This document shows, piece after piece, positions 1-7,094 of a DNA stretch of 8,589 nucleotides. The position numbers and the translations under genes are program-made. The notes beneath the pieces were generated by a model. That model worked only from the letters and a program-made list of their open reading frames with translations. It was not told where the DNA came from and ran no database searches. The stretch is from Frankiaceae bacterium (GTDB taxonomy: Bacteria; Actinomycetota; Actinomycetes; Mycobacteriales; SCTD01), in NCBI GenBank assembly GCA_026786045.1, contig JAJAYV010000158.1, positions 1 through 8,589 on the forward strand. The letters are read 5' to 3'. Positions within the stretch are counted from its first letter, which is position 1; each line of letters begins with the position of its first letter.

Positions 1-158
1 ACGGCGGCGAGCGCCAGCGCGACGAGCAGCAGGCTGCCGGCGGACGCCGCCGCCGGACCGAGCGCGGCGAAGACCCCGGCGCCGAGCATCGCGCCCAGCC
101 CGAGCACGACCGCGTCGGCCGTGCCGAGACGGCGCTCGAGCGACGGCTGACCGGTCAC
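1..158 (-). CDS. APC-superfamily amino-acid permease, N-terminal part only
   Basis: This is the first 52 codons of a minus-strand membrane transporter; the rest lies beyond the left edge. The product begins MTGQPSLERRLGTADAVVLG and continues into the first membrane helix with GLGAMLGAGVFAALGPAA (residues 20-37). The G-A-G-V-F element at residues 26-30 is the hallmark of helix 1 in amino-acid/polyamine/organocation permeases, where the unwound glycine-rich stretch binds the substrate backbone. The start is GTG at 156-158, four bases after the TGA of the upstream MMPL gene, so the two are probably co-transcribed and perhaps translationally coupled. I see no clear Shine-Dalgarno sequence, which fits coupling. 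The only nearby ATG falls inside helix 1, so GTG is preferred. The substrate cannot be told from this fragment. Confidence 0.8.
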   Translation of the reverse strand, partial: MTGQPSLERRLGTADAVVLGLGAMLGAGVFAALGPAAASAGSLLLVALALAA

Positions 159-162
159 CCGG

Positions 163-2364
163 TCAGACTCGCAGGGCCTCGGGCTCCTCTGCGACCGGGG
201 CGTCGGCGCCGGCCGGTCCCTCGACGGAGACGTGCGGCAGGAGGCGGTCCAGCCAGCCGGGCAGCCACCAGTTCGCCTTGCCCAGCAGCAGCATCACGGC
301 CGGGACGAGCACGCTGCGGATGATGAGTGCGTCGAGCAGCACGGCCACGGCGAGCCCCAGGCCGAACAGCTTGATGGTGATGTCCGGGCCCAGCACGAAG
401 GCGAGGAACAGCATCACCATGATGGCCGCGGCGGCGGTGATGGTGCGCCCGGTCGCCGCCAGCCCGTGCAGGACGGCCTGGCGGTTGTCGCCGCGGTGCA
501 GCCACTCCTCGTGGATGCGCGAGAGCAGGAAGACCTCGTAGTCCATCGACAGGCCGAACAGGATCGCGAACAGGATCACGGGCAGGAAGGCCAGGATCGG
601 GCCGGTGCGGTCGACGCCGATGAGCTCGAGGCCGACGCCCCACTGGAAGACCGCGACGATGACCCCGAAGGCCGCTGCGGCCGACAGCAGGTTCATCAGC
701 GCGGCGACGGTGCTGACGACAAGGCTGCGGAAGACCACGGTCAGCAGCAGGAAGCTGAGCAGCACCACGACGCCGACGAACAGCGGGAGCTTGTCGGCGA
801 TGACCTCGCTGAAGTCGACGAACACCGCGGTCGCACCGCCGACGAGCAGCTCCTGGCCGCTGCCGGCCTCGGCGGCGGGCACGAGTGTCTCGCGCACCCG
901 GTCGACCAGGTCGCTGGTCGCCTCGTCCTGCGGCGCCGACACCGGGTAGACGGTGGTGATGCCGACACCGCCCTCGACGGGGACGCCGGGCTGCTCGCCG
1001 CCGAGGTAGACGGTCGGGGTGAGCGCCGCGACCTCGGGGTCGTCCTCGAGCGCGGCGACCAGGCGCTCGGTCGCGGCGGTGTCAGCCGAGTCGCCGAGGT
1101 CGGTGACGACCAGCAGCGGGCCGTTGAAGCCGGGGCCGAAGCCCTCGGCGAGCAGGTCATAGCCCTCGCGGGTGGTCGACCCGGCCGGGTTGCTGCCCTG
1201 GTCGGTGAGACCCAGGCGCAGGCTGCCGAGCGGCAGCGCGAGCACGACCATGACGAGCAGGGCGACGGCGGCAATGACGCGCGGGTGCCGGTCGAGCACC
1301 CCGGCCCACCGGCGCCAGCCACTGGTCTCCTCCTGCAGGTCGGCGGGCGTGCCGGCGGCGAGGTGCCGCTTGCGCTTGGGCAGCACCTTCCGGCCGAAGA
1401 AGCCGAGCAGCGCAGGCAGCAGCGTGAGCGACGCGAGCACGGTCGTGGCGACGGCCAGCGAGGCAGCGACGGCGACGCCGTAGAGGAAGGAAAGGCCGAG
1501 TGCGAACAGGCCGAGAAGGGCTATGCAGACAGTGATCCCGGCGAAGAGCACCGCGCGACCAGAGGTGTCGATGGCGGTGACGGTCGCCTCTTCCGGCGAC
1601 TTGCCCTCGAGCAGACCCTGGCGGTAGCGCGTCACGATGAACAGCGCGTAGTCGATGCCGACGCCCAGGCCGAGCAGCACCGACAGCGTGGGCGCGAACG
1701 TCGCGATGGTCATGACGTTGGCCAGCAGTCCGACGCTGGCGAGCGACACGGCGATGGACAGCACAGCGGTGATGAGCGGCAGCGACATCGCGACCAGCGA
1801 GCCGAAGACGAGGAACAGCACGATGGCGGCGGCGGTGAGGCCGACGAGCTCCTCCTTGCCCTGCTCGGGCGGGCCGTTCGCCGCCTGCCCGGTGACCTCG
1901 ACCTGCAGCCCGTCGCGCGGCTCGGCGGCCACCTCGAGCAGCTCCTCGACCTGCGCCCGGCTGACGTCGTTCGGGATGATGCCGTCGAGCTGCACAGGTG
2001 CGAAGGCGATCCGGCCGTCCGGCGACACCTGCTGCGGGGCGTCGTACGGGGAGGTGACCGAGACGACCTGCTCCAGCCCGCGCAGCTCAGCCACGACCTC
2101 CTCGACCTGGGCACGCGCGCCGGGGTCGGTGAGCGTGCCCGCCTCGACCGCGAACACGGCCGTGAGCGCGTCGCCGCTGCTCTCCGGGCTCACCCGGTCC
2201 AGCAGCTGGAACACCGATGCGCTCTCAGTGTCCGGCAGCGTGAACTCGTCGTCGTAGCCGGCCCCGACCGCGAGCAGCGCACCCACGACGACGGCCAGCA
2301 GTGCCAGCCAGAGCCCGAGGACGATCCGGCGGTGGACGAAGCTGAGACGGGCGAGCGTGCGCAC
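163..2364 (-). CDS. MMPL-family RND transporter
   Basis: A 733-residue inner-membrane protein of the MMPL branch of the RND superfamily, which exports lipids, drugs or other hydrophobic molecules using the proton gradient. It has the expected two-fold repeat. TM1 is near residues 15-35, followed by a large outside loop (36-170) and helices 171-325. A second half has a helix at about 361-380, a loop at 381-520 and helices 525-700. The MMPL Asp-Tyr pair that serves proton relay is present in both halves: GIDYALF (D238, Y239) and SMDYEVF (D608, Y609). The C-terminal tail is short and acidic. The start is GTG (2362-2364) preceded by GGAG four bases upstream, and no earlier in-frame family sequence is visible. 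Length is typical of smaller actinobacterial MMPL proteins and shorter than mycobacterial MmpL3. The substrate is unknown. It heads a minus-strand unit with the permease. Confidence 0.95.
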   Translation of the reverse strand: MRTLARLSFVHRRIVLGLWLALLAVVVGALLAVGAGYDDEFTLPDTESASVFQLLDRVSPESSGDALTAVFAVEAGTLTDPGARAQVEEVVAELRGLEQVVSVTSPYDAPQQVSPDGRIAFAPVQLDGIIPNDVSRAQVEELLEVAAEPRDGLQVEVTGQAANGPPEQGKEELVGLTAAAIVLFLVFGSLVAMSLPLITAVLSIAVSLASVGLLANVMTIATFAPTLSVLLGLGVGIDYALFIVTRYRQGLLEGKSPEEATVTAIDTSGRAVLFAGITVCIALLGLFALGLSFLYGVAVAASLAVATTVLASLTLLPALLGFFGRKVLPKRKRHLAAGTPADLQEETSGWRRWAGVLDRHPRVIAAVALLVMVVLALPLGSLRLGLTDQGSNPAGSTTREGYDLLAEGFGPGFNGPLLVVTDLGDSADTAATERLVAALEDDPEVAALTPTVYLGGEQPGVPVEGGVGITTVYPVSAPQDEATSDLVDRVRETLVPAAEAGSGQELLVGGATAVFVDFSEVIADKLPLFVGVVVLLSFLLLTVVFRSLVVSTVAALMNLLSAAAAFGVIVAVFQWGVGLELIGVDRTGPILAFLPVILFAILFGLSMDYEVFLLSRIHEEWLHRGDNRQAVLHGLAATGRTITAAAAIMVMLFLAFVLGPDITIKLFGLGLAVAVLLDALIIRSVLVPAVMLLLGKANWWLPGWLDRLLPHVSVEGPAGADAPVAEEPEALRV

Positions 2365-2426
2365 GGTTCTCCAGGGGCAGCGGGTGGGAGCCCCCCAGGG
2401 TCGGGACCGGCCGCGGCGCGGGTCAA

Positions 2427-2488
2427 GTCGGGGCGGGAGTGATCCCCGACACGGGTGCGGCGGTCACGGCGTGTCCCGACAGGCACGC
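2427..2488. promoter_or_regulatory. two inverted repeats in the divergent MMPL/GDPD spacer
   Basis: The 183-base spacer between the divergent MMPL and GDPD starts carries two dyads. The first is GTCGGGG (2427-2433) and CCCCGAC (2444-2450), a perfect 7-bp inverted repeat around 10 bases. The second is GCGTGTC (2469-2475) and GGCACGC (2482-2488), matching at 6 of 7 positions around 6 bases. MMPL exporters are often controlled by a TetR- or MarR-type repressor binding such dyads, but no regulator gene lies in the window. Seen: the dyads. Inferred: an operator role. Neither has a T-tract, so termination is less likely. Confidence 0.3.
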
Positions 2489-2547
2489 GATCTCCTCCTG
2501 CCGGCCACTCTGCCGACGGCGCCCGGTCATCCAATGACGGCACCGTC

Positions 2548-3303
2548 GTGGTCGTGCTCCTCCTCGCGCACCGCGGATCACCGGCCGTCCCCGCCTCCGA
2601 GAACACCGTCGCCGCGGTCATCGCTGCCCTCGCGGCCGGTGCGGACGGCGTCGAGGTCGACCTGCGGCTGTCCGCAGACGACGTCCTCGTCCTGTGCCAC
2701 GACCCGGACCTGGGTCGGCTCGCAGGCCGCTCCCTGCCCGTGGCCGACACGACGTGGGAGGCGCTGAGGATGACGGCCGCGGAGCACGGCGTGGGTCTGG
2801 CCCGCGTCGAGTGGCTGCTCGCCGCGGCCGCCGGGCGCCCGGTCGTCCTCGAGCTCAAGCAGCCCCCTCCCGCGCCGCGCGCGAGGGCGCGCACCGTCGG
2901 CGCCCTGCTCGAACGGCTCGGCGGGCTGCACGCCTCGGGCCTGCCCCTCGCGGTCACCGTCTCGTCGTTCGACCCGGCCCTGGTCCGGATGGTGCGGCTG
3001 GAGGCCCCCGTCGACCTGGGCCTGCGCACGGCCTTGCTGGGCCGGCCGGGGTGGCGCCCGTCGGCGCTGCTCCGGCAGGCGCTGGCCGCCGGCCACGACG
3101 AGGTGCACCCGCACGTGCTCGACGTGCTGGCACACCCGCGCAGCGTCGCGTCAGCGCACTCCTGCGGCCTGGCGGTGGTGCCTTGGACCGTCAACGCCCG
3201 CCGCGCCGTCCGGCGCTGCGCAGACCTCGGGGTGGAGGCCGTCATCACCGACGTGCCCGCCGCCGCGCGACGGGGCCTGAGGGCCCGTCCCGCAGCAGCC
3301 TGA
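2548..3303 (+). CDS. glycerophosphodiester phosphodiesterase (GDPD), cytoplasmic
   Basis: Hydrolyses glycerophosphodiesters from phospholipid turnover to sn-glycerol-3-phosphate plus an alcohol. The product is 251 residues if started at GTG 2548. The family signatures appear in order: LLAHRG with catalytic H8, SENT with E18/N19, GVEVDLR with metal-ligand E36 and D38, the second catalytic histidine in CHDP (H51), a further acidic ligand in VLELK (E102), and the TIM-barrel C-terminal elements PWTVN (212-216) and ITDVP (233-237). No signal peptide is seen, so it probably acts inside the cell. The frame stays open back to a GTG at 2455, but that extra 31-residue stretch is Arg/Ser-rich and unlike the family. 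GTG 2548 or 2554, immediately before the first beta strand, is preferred. There is no convincing Shine-Dalgarno sequence before either, so translation may be leaderless. It lies 163 bases before the secreted choice-of-anchor I gene. Confidence 0.9.
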   Translation: MVVLLLAHRGSPAVPASENTVAAVIAALAAGADGVEVDLRLSADDVLVLCHDPDLGRLAGRSLPVADTTWEALRMTAAEHGVGLARVEWLLAAAAGRPVVLELKQPPPAPRARARTVGALLERLGGLHASGLPLAVTVSSFDPALVRMVRLEAPVDLGLRTALLGRPGWRPSALLRQALAAGHDEVHPHVLDVLAHPRSVASAHSCGLAVVPWTVNARRAVRRCADLGVEAVITDVPAAARRGLRARPAAA

Positions 3304-3378
3304 GGCTCTCGAGGAGGCGTACGACGAGGGCGCGCGGACGTCCGCCGCTCCCGGCCGAGCGATGATCTTCCGCTCTTT

Positions 3379-3422
3379 CTTCACCGTCCGATCACCGAAC
3401 GGCCCGCCGCCGTTCACCTGGT
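3379..3422 (+). promoter_or_regulatory. PHO-box-like array of four 11-base direct repeats
   Basis: TCACC recurs at 3381, 3392 and 3414, spacings of 11 and 22 bases, which divides the region into four 11-base units. They are CTTCACCGTCC, GATCACCGAAC, GGCCCGCCGCC and GTTCACCTGGT. Against the Streptomyces PhoP repeat G(G/T)TCAYYYR(G/C)G as I recall it, they match at about 7, 7, 7 and 10 of 11 positions. The best unit ends 44 bases before the start codon of the secreted choice-of-anchor I gene. PhoP (RegX3 in mycobacteria) activates phosphate-scavenging genes through tandem 11-base units of this kind. I could not find a good TANNNT box downstream, so the promoter itself is not located. The phasing is seen; binding is inferred. 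Confidence 0.45.
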
Positions 3423-3453
3423 GCCGGTCGAGTCGTCGTCGATCCCCACCGAC

Positions 3454-3460
3454 GAGGAGA
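3454..3460 (+). promoter_or_regulatory. Shine-Dalgarno site fixing the start of the choice-of-anchor I gene
   Basis: GAGGAGA lies six bases before GTG 3467. It decides between that start and the farther upstream ATG at 3362, which has no comparable site and would add 35 Arg/Pro-rich residues in front of a clean signal peptide. Confidence 0.75.
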
Positions 3461-3466
3461 CGCCCT

Positions 3467-5161
3467 GTGCGCACCACCCGATTGCTCAGCTCCGCCGTGG
3501 CGCTGACCGGCCTGTCGGCCGCGCTGCTCACCGCCCCGAACGCCCTGGCTGGTCCGAAGGGAGACCCGGCCGGCCGGGCGGTCGACCTGCGCCCGCTGGG
3601 CACGTTCTCCAGCGGCGTCTTCGACGAGTCGGCCGCCGAGATCGTGCAGCACGACCCGGACACGGACCGGCTGTTCGTCGTGAACGCCCAGTCGGGGGCG
3701 ATCGACGTGCTGGACGGCACTAGCCCGAGCTCGCCCACGAAGATCACCACGCTGTCGGTCGCGGGTCAGCGGGCCGCGGACGACTCCATGATTGATCTGA
3801 AGGCGGTCGTCAACTCCGTGGCTGTCGACGACGGCATCCTCGCCGTCGCGGTCGAGGCCGCGGACAAGGTCCAGCCCGGATGGGTGGCGTTCTACGAGAC
3901 GGCGGGCGACCTGCGGTTCCTGTCTGCCGTCAGGGCGGGCTCGCTGCCGGACATGGTCACCTTCACGCCCGACGGCGCGACCGTGCTGGTCGCCAACGAG
4001 GGCGAGCCGGCGGACGACTTCTTGACCGACCCCGAGGGCTCGGTCAGCCTGGTCGACGTCTCGGGCGGCGTCGAGGACCTCACGCAGAGCGACGTCCGAA
4101 CCGCGCTCTTCGCCGCCTTCGCGGGCGACGCCCTGCCGAAGGGCGTGCGGGTCTTCGGCCCGGACGTCCCCGTGCCGGCCGGAGTGGATCCGGCCGGTCG
4201 CGTCGCGCGCAACCTGGAGCCGGAGTACATCACCGTGGAGGCCGACTCCTCGACCGCGTACGTCGCGCTGCAGGAGGCGAGCACGATCGCAGTGCTGGAC
4301 GTCGCGGCCGCGGAGTTCTCGGAGCTGCTGCCGCTGGGGACCAAGGACTGGAACCCGCGCGGCAGGACGGGCGGCTTCGACGCCAGCGACCGGGACGACG
4401 AGGTCAACATCCAGAACTGGCCGGTGCGCGGCATGCTCATGCCGGACGCCATCAGCAGCTACCAGTCGCGAGGCAGGACCTACCTCGTTACCGCCAACGA
4501 GGGCGACGCCCGCGAGGGGGGTGGCTACAGCGACGAGGTGCGCCTGGGTGACGGCCCCGACGACGAGGGCTTCCAGTACCTCCTGTGCGCGGGTTTCGAC
4601 GCTGGCCTCGCAGACGAGGACCAGCTCGGCCGGCTCAACGTCTCTCGCGAGGACGGATACGACGCCGCGCGGGGCTGCTACCGCGAGATCCACACCTACG
4701 GCGGCCGGTCGTTCTCCATCTTCAGCACCGACGGTCGGCAGGTCTTCGACTCGGGCAGCGCCTTCGAGCAGCTGGTGGCGGCCGGTGAGGGTGGCGTGCC
4801 GGCGGAGGCGTTCAACGCCGCGCACGACGACAACGACTCCTTCGACAGCCGCAGCGACGCCAAGGGCCCCGAGCCGGAGGGCGTGACCGTCGGCGAGATC
4901 GACGGCCGGACCTACGCCTTCATCTCCCTCGAGCGCGTCGGTGGCGTCATGACGTACGACATCACCGAGCCGAAGCAGGCGTTCTTCGTCGACTACGTCA
5001 ACAACCGCGACTTCGAGGCCGATGTGCCGAGCCGCCAGGTCGGCGACCTGGGTGCCGAGGGCGTGACCTTCATCAGCCCCGAGGACAGTCCGACCGACCA
5101 GCCGCTGGTCGTCGTGGCCAACGAGGTGTCCGGCACCACGACGGTGTTCGCGGTCGACTAG
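3467..5161 (+). CDS. secreted choice-of-anchor I family protein (beta-propeller, alkaline-phosphatase-like)
   Basis: A 564-residue exported protein. The signal peptide has basic residues at 2 and 5, a hydrophobic core and a likely cut after N-A-L-A (residue 28). No C-terminal anchor or sorting signal is seen, so it is probably released. The mature chain looks like a beta-propeller of the choice-of-anchor I type, related to mesenchyme-specific cell-surface glycoproteins and often annotated as alkaline-phosphatase-like. An acidic motif recurs along the chain: SAAEIVQ (E58), VANEGEP (E178), LEPEYIT (E251/E253), TANEGDARE (E345), PEPEGV (E469/E471) and GAEGVTFI (E531). Recurrent glutamates in blades resemble the metal ligands of phytase and PhoX propellers, so Ca-dependent phosphoesterase activity is possible but unproven. 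GTG 3467 has a strong Shine-Dalgarno. A phased PHO-like repeat lies upstream, and the stop codon overlaps a hairpin shared with the convergent pseudogene. Confidence 0.85.
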   Translation: MRTTRLLSSAVALTGLSAALLTAPNALAGPKGDPAGRAVDLRPLGTFSSGVFDESAAEIVQHDPDTDRLFVVNAQSGAIDVLDGTSPSSPTKITTLSVAGQRAADDSMIDLKAVVNSVAVDDGILAVAVEAADKVQPGWVAFYETAGDLRFLSAVRAGSLPDMVTFTPDGATVLVANEGEPADDFLTDPEGSVSLVDVSGGVEDLTQSDVRTALFAAFAGDALPKGVRVFGPDVPVPAGVDPAGRVARNLEPEYITVEADSSTAYVALQEASTIAVLDVAAAEFSELLPLGTKDWNPRGRTGGFDASDRDDEVNIQNWPVRGMLMPDAISSYQSRGRTYLVTANEGDAREGGGYSDEVRLGDGPDDEGFQYLLCAGFDAGLADEDQLGRLNVSREDGYDAARGCYREIHTYGGRSFSIFSTDGRQVFDSGSAFEQLVAAGEGGVPAEAFNAAHDDNDSFDSRSDAKGPEPEGVTVGEIDGRTYAFISLERVGGVMTYDITEPKQAFFVDYVNNRDFEADVPSRQVGDLGAEGVTFISPEDSPTDQPLVVVANEVSGTTTVFAVD

Positions 5162-5559
5162 CGGCGGCGCTGCCGCCAGCCGCCGCTGCGTCGACCTAAT
5201 GGACGTCCGCGGACGCGGTCACGGCGGACGACGGTGCGCGGGTCGACCGTCAGGCCGGTTCCGCGCGCCTTGAGGTCGGCCTCCTTGCGGGTCCACGCCC
5301 GGGCTCGTTCTGTGGGCGTGCCGTCCCGCTCGGGCGGTGCGAGCGCCACCTCGGCGAAGCCGTCGAAGGCCGTGCCGCTGACCTGCTCGATGTCGACCCC
5401 GACGGGTCCGGCGGCGCTGACGGCAACGGCAGCCACGCCACCGGCCTACGACTTGCTGGTGTGCAGGGACGGGTGCTGCAGGACCGGCTTGCCGTGTGAT
5501 CGGTCGCCGCAGCGGAGGCAGTCGCGGACGAAGAACAGCTCCGGCCGGCTCAGAGCCAC
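5158..5559 (-). pseudogene. Sfp-type 4'-phosphopantetheinyl transferase remnant, interrupted by TAG
   Basis: An intact enzyme would move the phosphopantetheine arm from CoA onto carrier proteins. Here about 134 codons in one frame are split by TAG at 5446-5448. Before it comes FFVRDCLRCGDRSHGKPVL, the C-x-x-C-G...HGKP element of actinobacterial Sfp-type enzymes. After it, AGGVAAVAVSAAGPVGVDIE holds the metal-binding GVD-x-E motif (D56, E58), followed by AWTRKEADLKARGTGL with the W-x-x-KE-x-x-x-K motif (W89, K92, E93, K97). The TAG falls where the family's S-H-x-x-G histidine belongs. The N-terminal 60 or so residues are missing, and the C-terminus degenerates into Arg-rich sequence with a rare TTA codon. 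The usual size is about 220 residues. The possible GTG at 5557-5559 overlaps the CYTH-CHAD stop by 10 bases. A 92-codon ORF restarting at GTG 5436 would lack half of the fold. Decayed gene is the best reading; a sequencing error could explain only the TAG. Confidence 0.75.
5160..5187. terminator. hairpin between convergent genes, probable bidirectional terminator
   Basis: AGCGGCGGC (5160-5168) and GCCGCCGCT (5179-5187) form a perfect 9-bp stem around a 10-base loop, beginning inside the TAG of the choice-of-anchor I gene. An alternative inner stem of GGCGGC and GCCGCC is also possible. There is no T-tract on either strand. Such U-less hairpins at convergent gene ends are common in high-GC actinobacteria. 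Its placement over both gene ends supports transcription termination. Confidence 0.5.
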
Positions 5560-7046
5560 CGGCGCAGTGACGGCTTCGCGGCCGCGCGCCACGCGGAGCG
5601 CCACGCAGCGCGACGGGCCTCGCCGCGCACCTCCTCCATCGCGTGCAGCCTGCCGAAGGTGAAGCCGTTCTGCCCGGAGCGGCTCGAGGCCGCGCCCAGC
5701 TCGCGCAGGGCTTCTCGGCTCACGACGCTGTCCTGGTGGTCGCCGAGCACCTCCTGCAGCTCGGTGGCCGCGCGCGCCAGCCGCTTCGCCGGCCGGCCGA
5801 GCACGGGCTGGACGGCCTCGCAGGCGTAGCGCAGCTGCTTGGCCAGCTTGCGGACCTCGTGCAGGGCCTCGTCTGGGGCGCCGTCCGCCTCTGCCGCGCG
5901 GACCGCGTGCCGCAGCGTGCGGTCGGCGCGGGCGACCAGCGGGGGCAGCACGTCCCGGGCTCGGCCCTGCGCCTCCGGCTGCCAGGGCGGGTCGTCCACG
6001 ACGGCGTCCAGGGCGTCGAGCAGGTCGAGGTAGCGGTCGCCGTCCAGCTCGTCGTGCACGGCGGCCAAGCCGCGACGGTAGCGGTCGCCCAGCAGGTCGT
6101 CCGCGCGGCTCCGGGCAGGTCCGAGGACGAGCTCGGTCGCCTCCTGGTCGAACAGGCCGAGCAGCCGCTCCCGCAGCACCTCGGCGTCCCGGGCCTCGCC
6201 GAGGACACCGGCCAGCCAGCGCAGCTCGTCCCGGAGAGGGTCGGTGACCTCCCGGTCGAGCAGCGGACGAAAGGTGCGAAAAGCACTGCGCAGACGGCGG
6301 GTTGCGACCCGCATCTTGTGCACCGCGTCCGGCTGGTCGCGTCGCACGTCCGGGTCCCGCGACACCAGCTCGTGCACGTGCTCGGCGAGATGCGCTCGTA
6401 CGCCCTCGGCTGCGGTCGATCGCTTGTCCACGTCGGCAGGACGGGTCGCGGGGGCTCGTCCGGACAGGACCCGTCCCACCTTGGAGCTGGAGGTCGACGG
6501 CACCGCACCGGCCTCCAGCAGGCGCTGCTCGACCGCGTCGAGCAGCCAGGAGTCCCCCGCGACCAGCTCGGCCTCCCACTCCCGCCACTGGACGGTCTCG
6601 CCCTGCACGGACACGCCGGTGACGAGGTCGTCGACCAGCTCGAGCAGGATCCGCCCGGAGGCGTCCTGGAGCGGGTACACCGTGCGGGTGGTGCGAAGGT
6701 CGGCGACAGGAGCCAGGGGTGCGCGCCGCACGACCGACCGCACCAGCTGCATCAGCTTCGCCGGGACCGCTGCGGGCGGCGGCTTGGCGGTGCTGTGCAC
6801 CTCGCGACGACCGACCCGGGCTGGGAGCTTGAGGTGCCAGCCGGCGTCCGAGCCGCCGGTGCGGTGGCGCAGCGTGATGCGGGCCGCCCGCAGCCGCAGG
6901 TCCTCGGTGTCGAAGTAGGTCGCGACGAGCGACTGCTCGTGCGGCGTGCCCACGACCGCTCCCGGGACGACACCGGCCAGGTCCGGCACGGCGTGCTCTG
7001 CGTCGACGTCGTACTTGCGCTCCACCTCGAGGTGCTCGGTCGTCAT
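5550..7046 (-). CDS. CYTH-CHAD protein (triphosphate tunnel metalloenzyme fused to a polyphosphate-binding domain)
   Basis: A 498-residue cytoplasmic protein. The N-terminal CYTH domain (about 1-195) opens with the diagnostic ExExK signature, EVERK at residues 7-11. It continues with YFDTEDLRL (44-52), HLKLP (71-75) and WEAEL (157-161), the alternating charged strands that line the triphosphate tunnel. Related CYTH-CHAD proteins such as E. coli YgiF are inorganic triphosphatases. The C-terminal CHAD domain (about 205-490) is helical and rich in basic residues, with its two conserved histidine repeats VHKMRVATRRLRS (H243) and LHEVRKLAKQLRY (H395). CHAD domains bind polyphosphate. ATG 7044-7046 is chosen because EVERK must lie near the N-terminus; the frame stays open for 128 more codons upstream but shows no family sequence. 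There is no Shine-Dalgarno, suggesting a leaderless mRNA. A phosphopantetheinyl transferase remnant overlaps its stop. Confidence 0.93.
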   Translation of the reverse strand: MTTEHLEVERKYDVDAEHAVPDLAGVVPGAVVGTPHEQSLVATYFDTEDLRLRAARITLRHRTGGSDAGWHLKLPARVGRREVHSTAKPPPAAVPAKLMQLVRSVVRRAPLAPVADLRTTRTVYPLQDASGRILLELVDDLVTGVSVQGETVQWREWEAELVAGDSWLLDAVEQRLLEAGAVPSTSSSKVGRVLSGRAPATRPADVDKRSTAAEGVRAHLAEHVHELVSRDPDVRRDQPDAVHKMRVATRRLRSAFRTFRPLLDREVTDPLRDELRWLAGVLGEARDAEVLRERLLGLFDQEATELVLGPARSRADDLLGDRYRRGLAAVHDELDGDRYLDLLDALDAVVDDPPWQPEAQGRARDVLPPLVARADRTLRHAVRAAEADGAPDEALHEVRKLAKQLRYACEAVQPVLGRPAKRLARAATELQEVLGDHQDSVVSREALRELGAASSRSGQNGFTFGRLHAMEEVRGEARRAAWRSAWRAAAKPSLRRWL

Positions 7047-7051
7047 GAGTC

Positions 7052-7080
7052 GTTCTACCGCAGGGGAACCCGTGTGCCAC
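7052..7080 (-). promoter_or_regulatory. possible leaderless promoter of the CYTH-CHAD gene
   Basis: Reading the minus strand, GTGGCA (7075-7080) and TAGAAC (7052-7057) sit 17 bases apart, and TAGAAC ends five bases before the ATG. They match TTGACA at 4 of 6 positions and keep the TA of an actinobacterial -10 but not its final T. The position would start the mRNA at the ATG, which agrees with the missing Shine-Dalgarno sequence. Confidence 0.35.
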
Positions 7081-7094
7081 CGCGCGGCGGCAGT

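Noticed and set aside
232..2442. A 736-codon plus-strand frame antisense to the MMPL gene
   Set aside because: It is rich in Gln, Asp, His, Arg and Gly with no domain, the pattern produced by the opposite strand of a high-GC gene. The MMPL reading has clear helices and motifs.
2525..2535. GGTCATCCAAT as a PHO-box unit before the GDPD gene
   Set aside because: It matches about 9 of 11 positions but stands alone. Other GGTCA copies in the spacer are not spaced by multiples of 11, so it is too weak to list as a site.
2455..2547. N-terminal extension of the GDPD frame to GTG 2455
   Set aside because: The 31 added residues are Arg/Ser-rich and unlike GDPD enzymes, with no ribosome site and no signal peptide character.
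3362..3466. N-terminal extension of the choice-of-anchor I frame to ATG 3362
   Set aside because: It would place 35 Arg/Pro-rich residues before a clean signal peptide, has no ribosome site, and overlaps the PHO-like repeats.
3392..4825. A 477-codon minus-strand frame antisense to the choice-of-anchor I gene
   Set aside because: Composition is typical of antisense shadow and no family motif is present. The plus frame has a signal peptide and conserved motifs.
5158..5436. The 92-codon ORF starting at GTG 5436 as an independent gene
   Set aside because: It begins in mid-domain, directly after the TAG, and continues the same frame and fold as the upstream half. It reads as the back part of a broken phosphopantetheinyl transferase.
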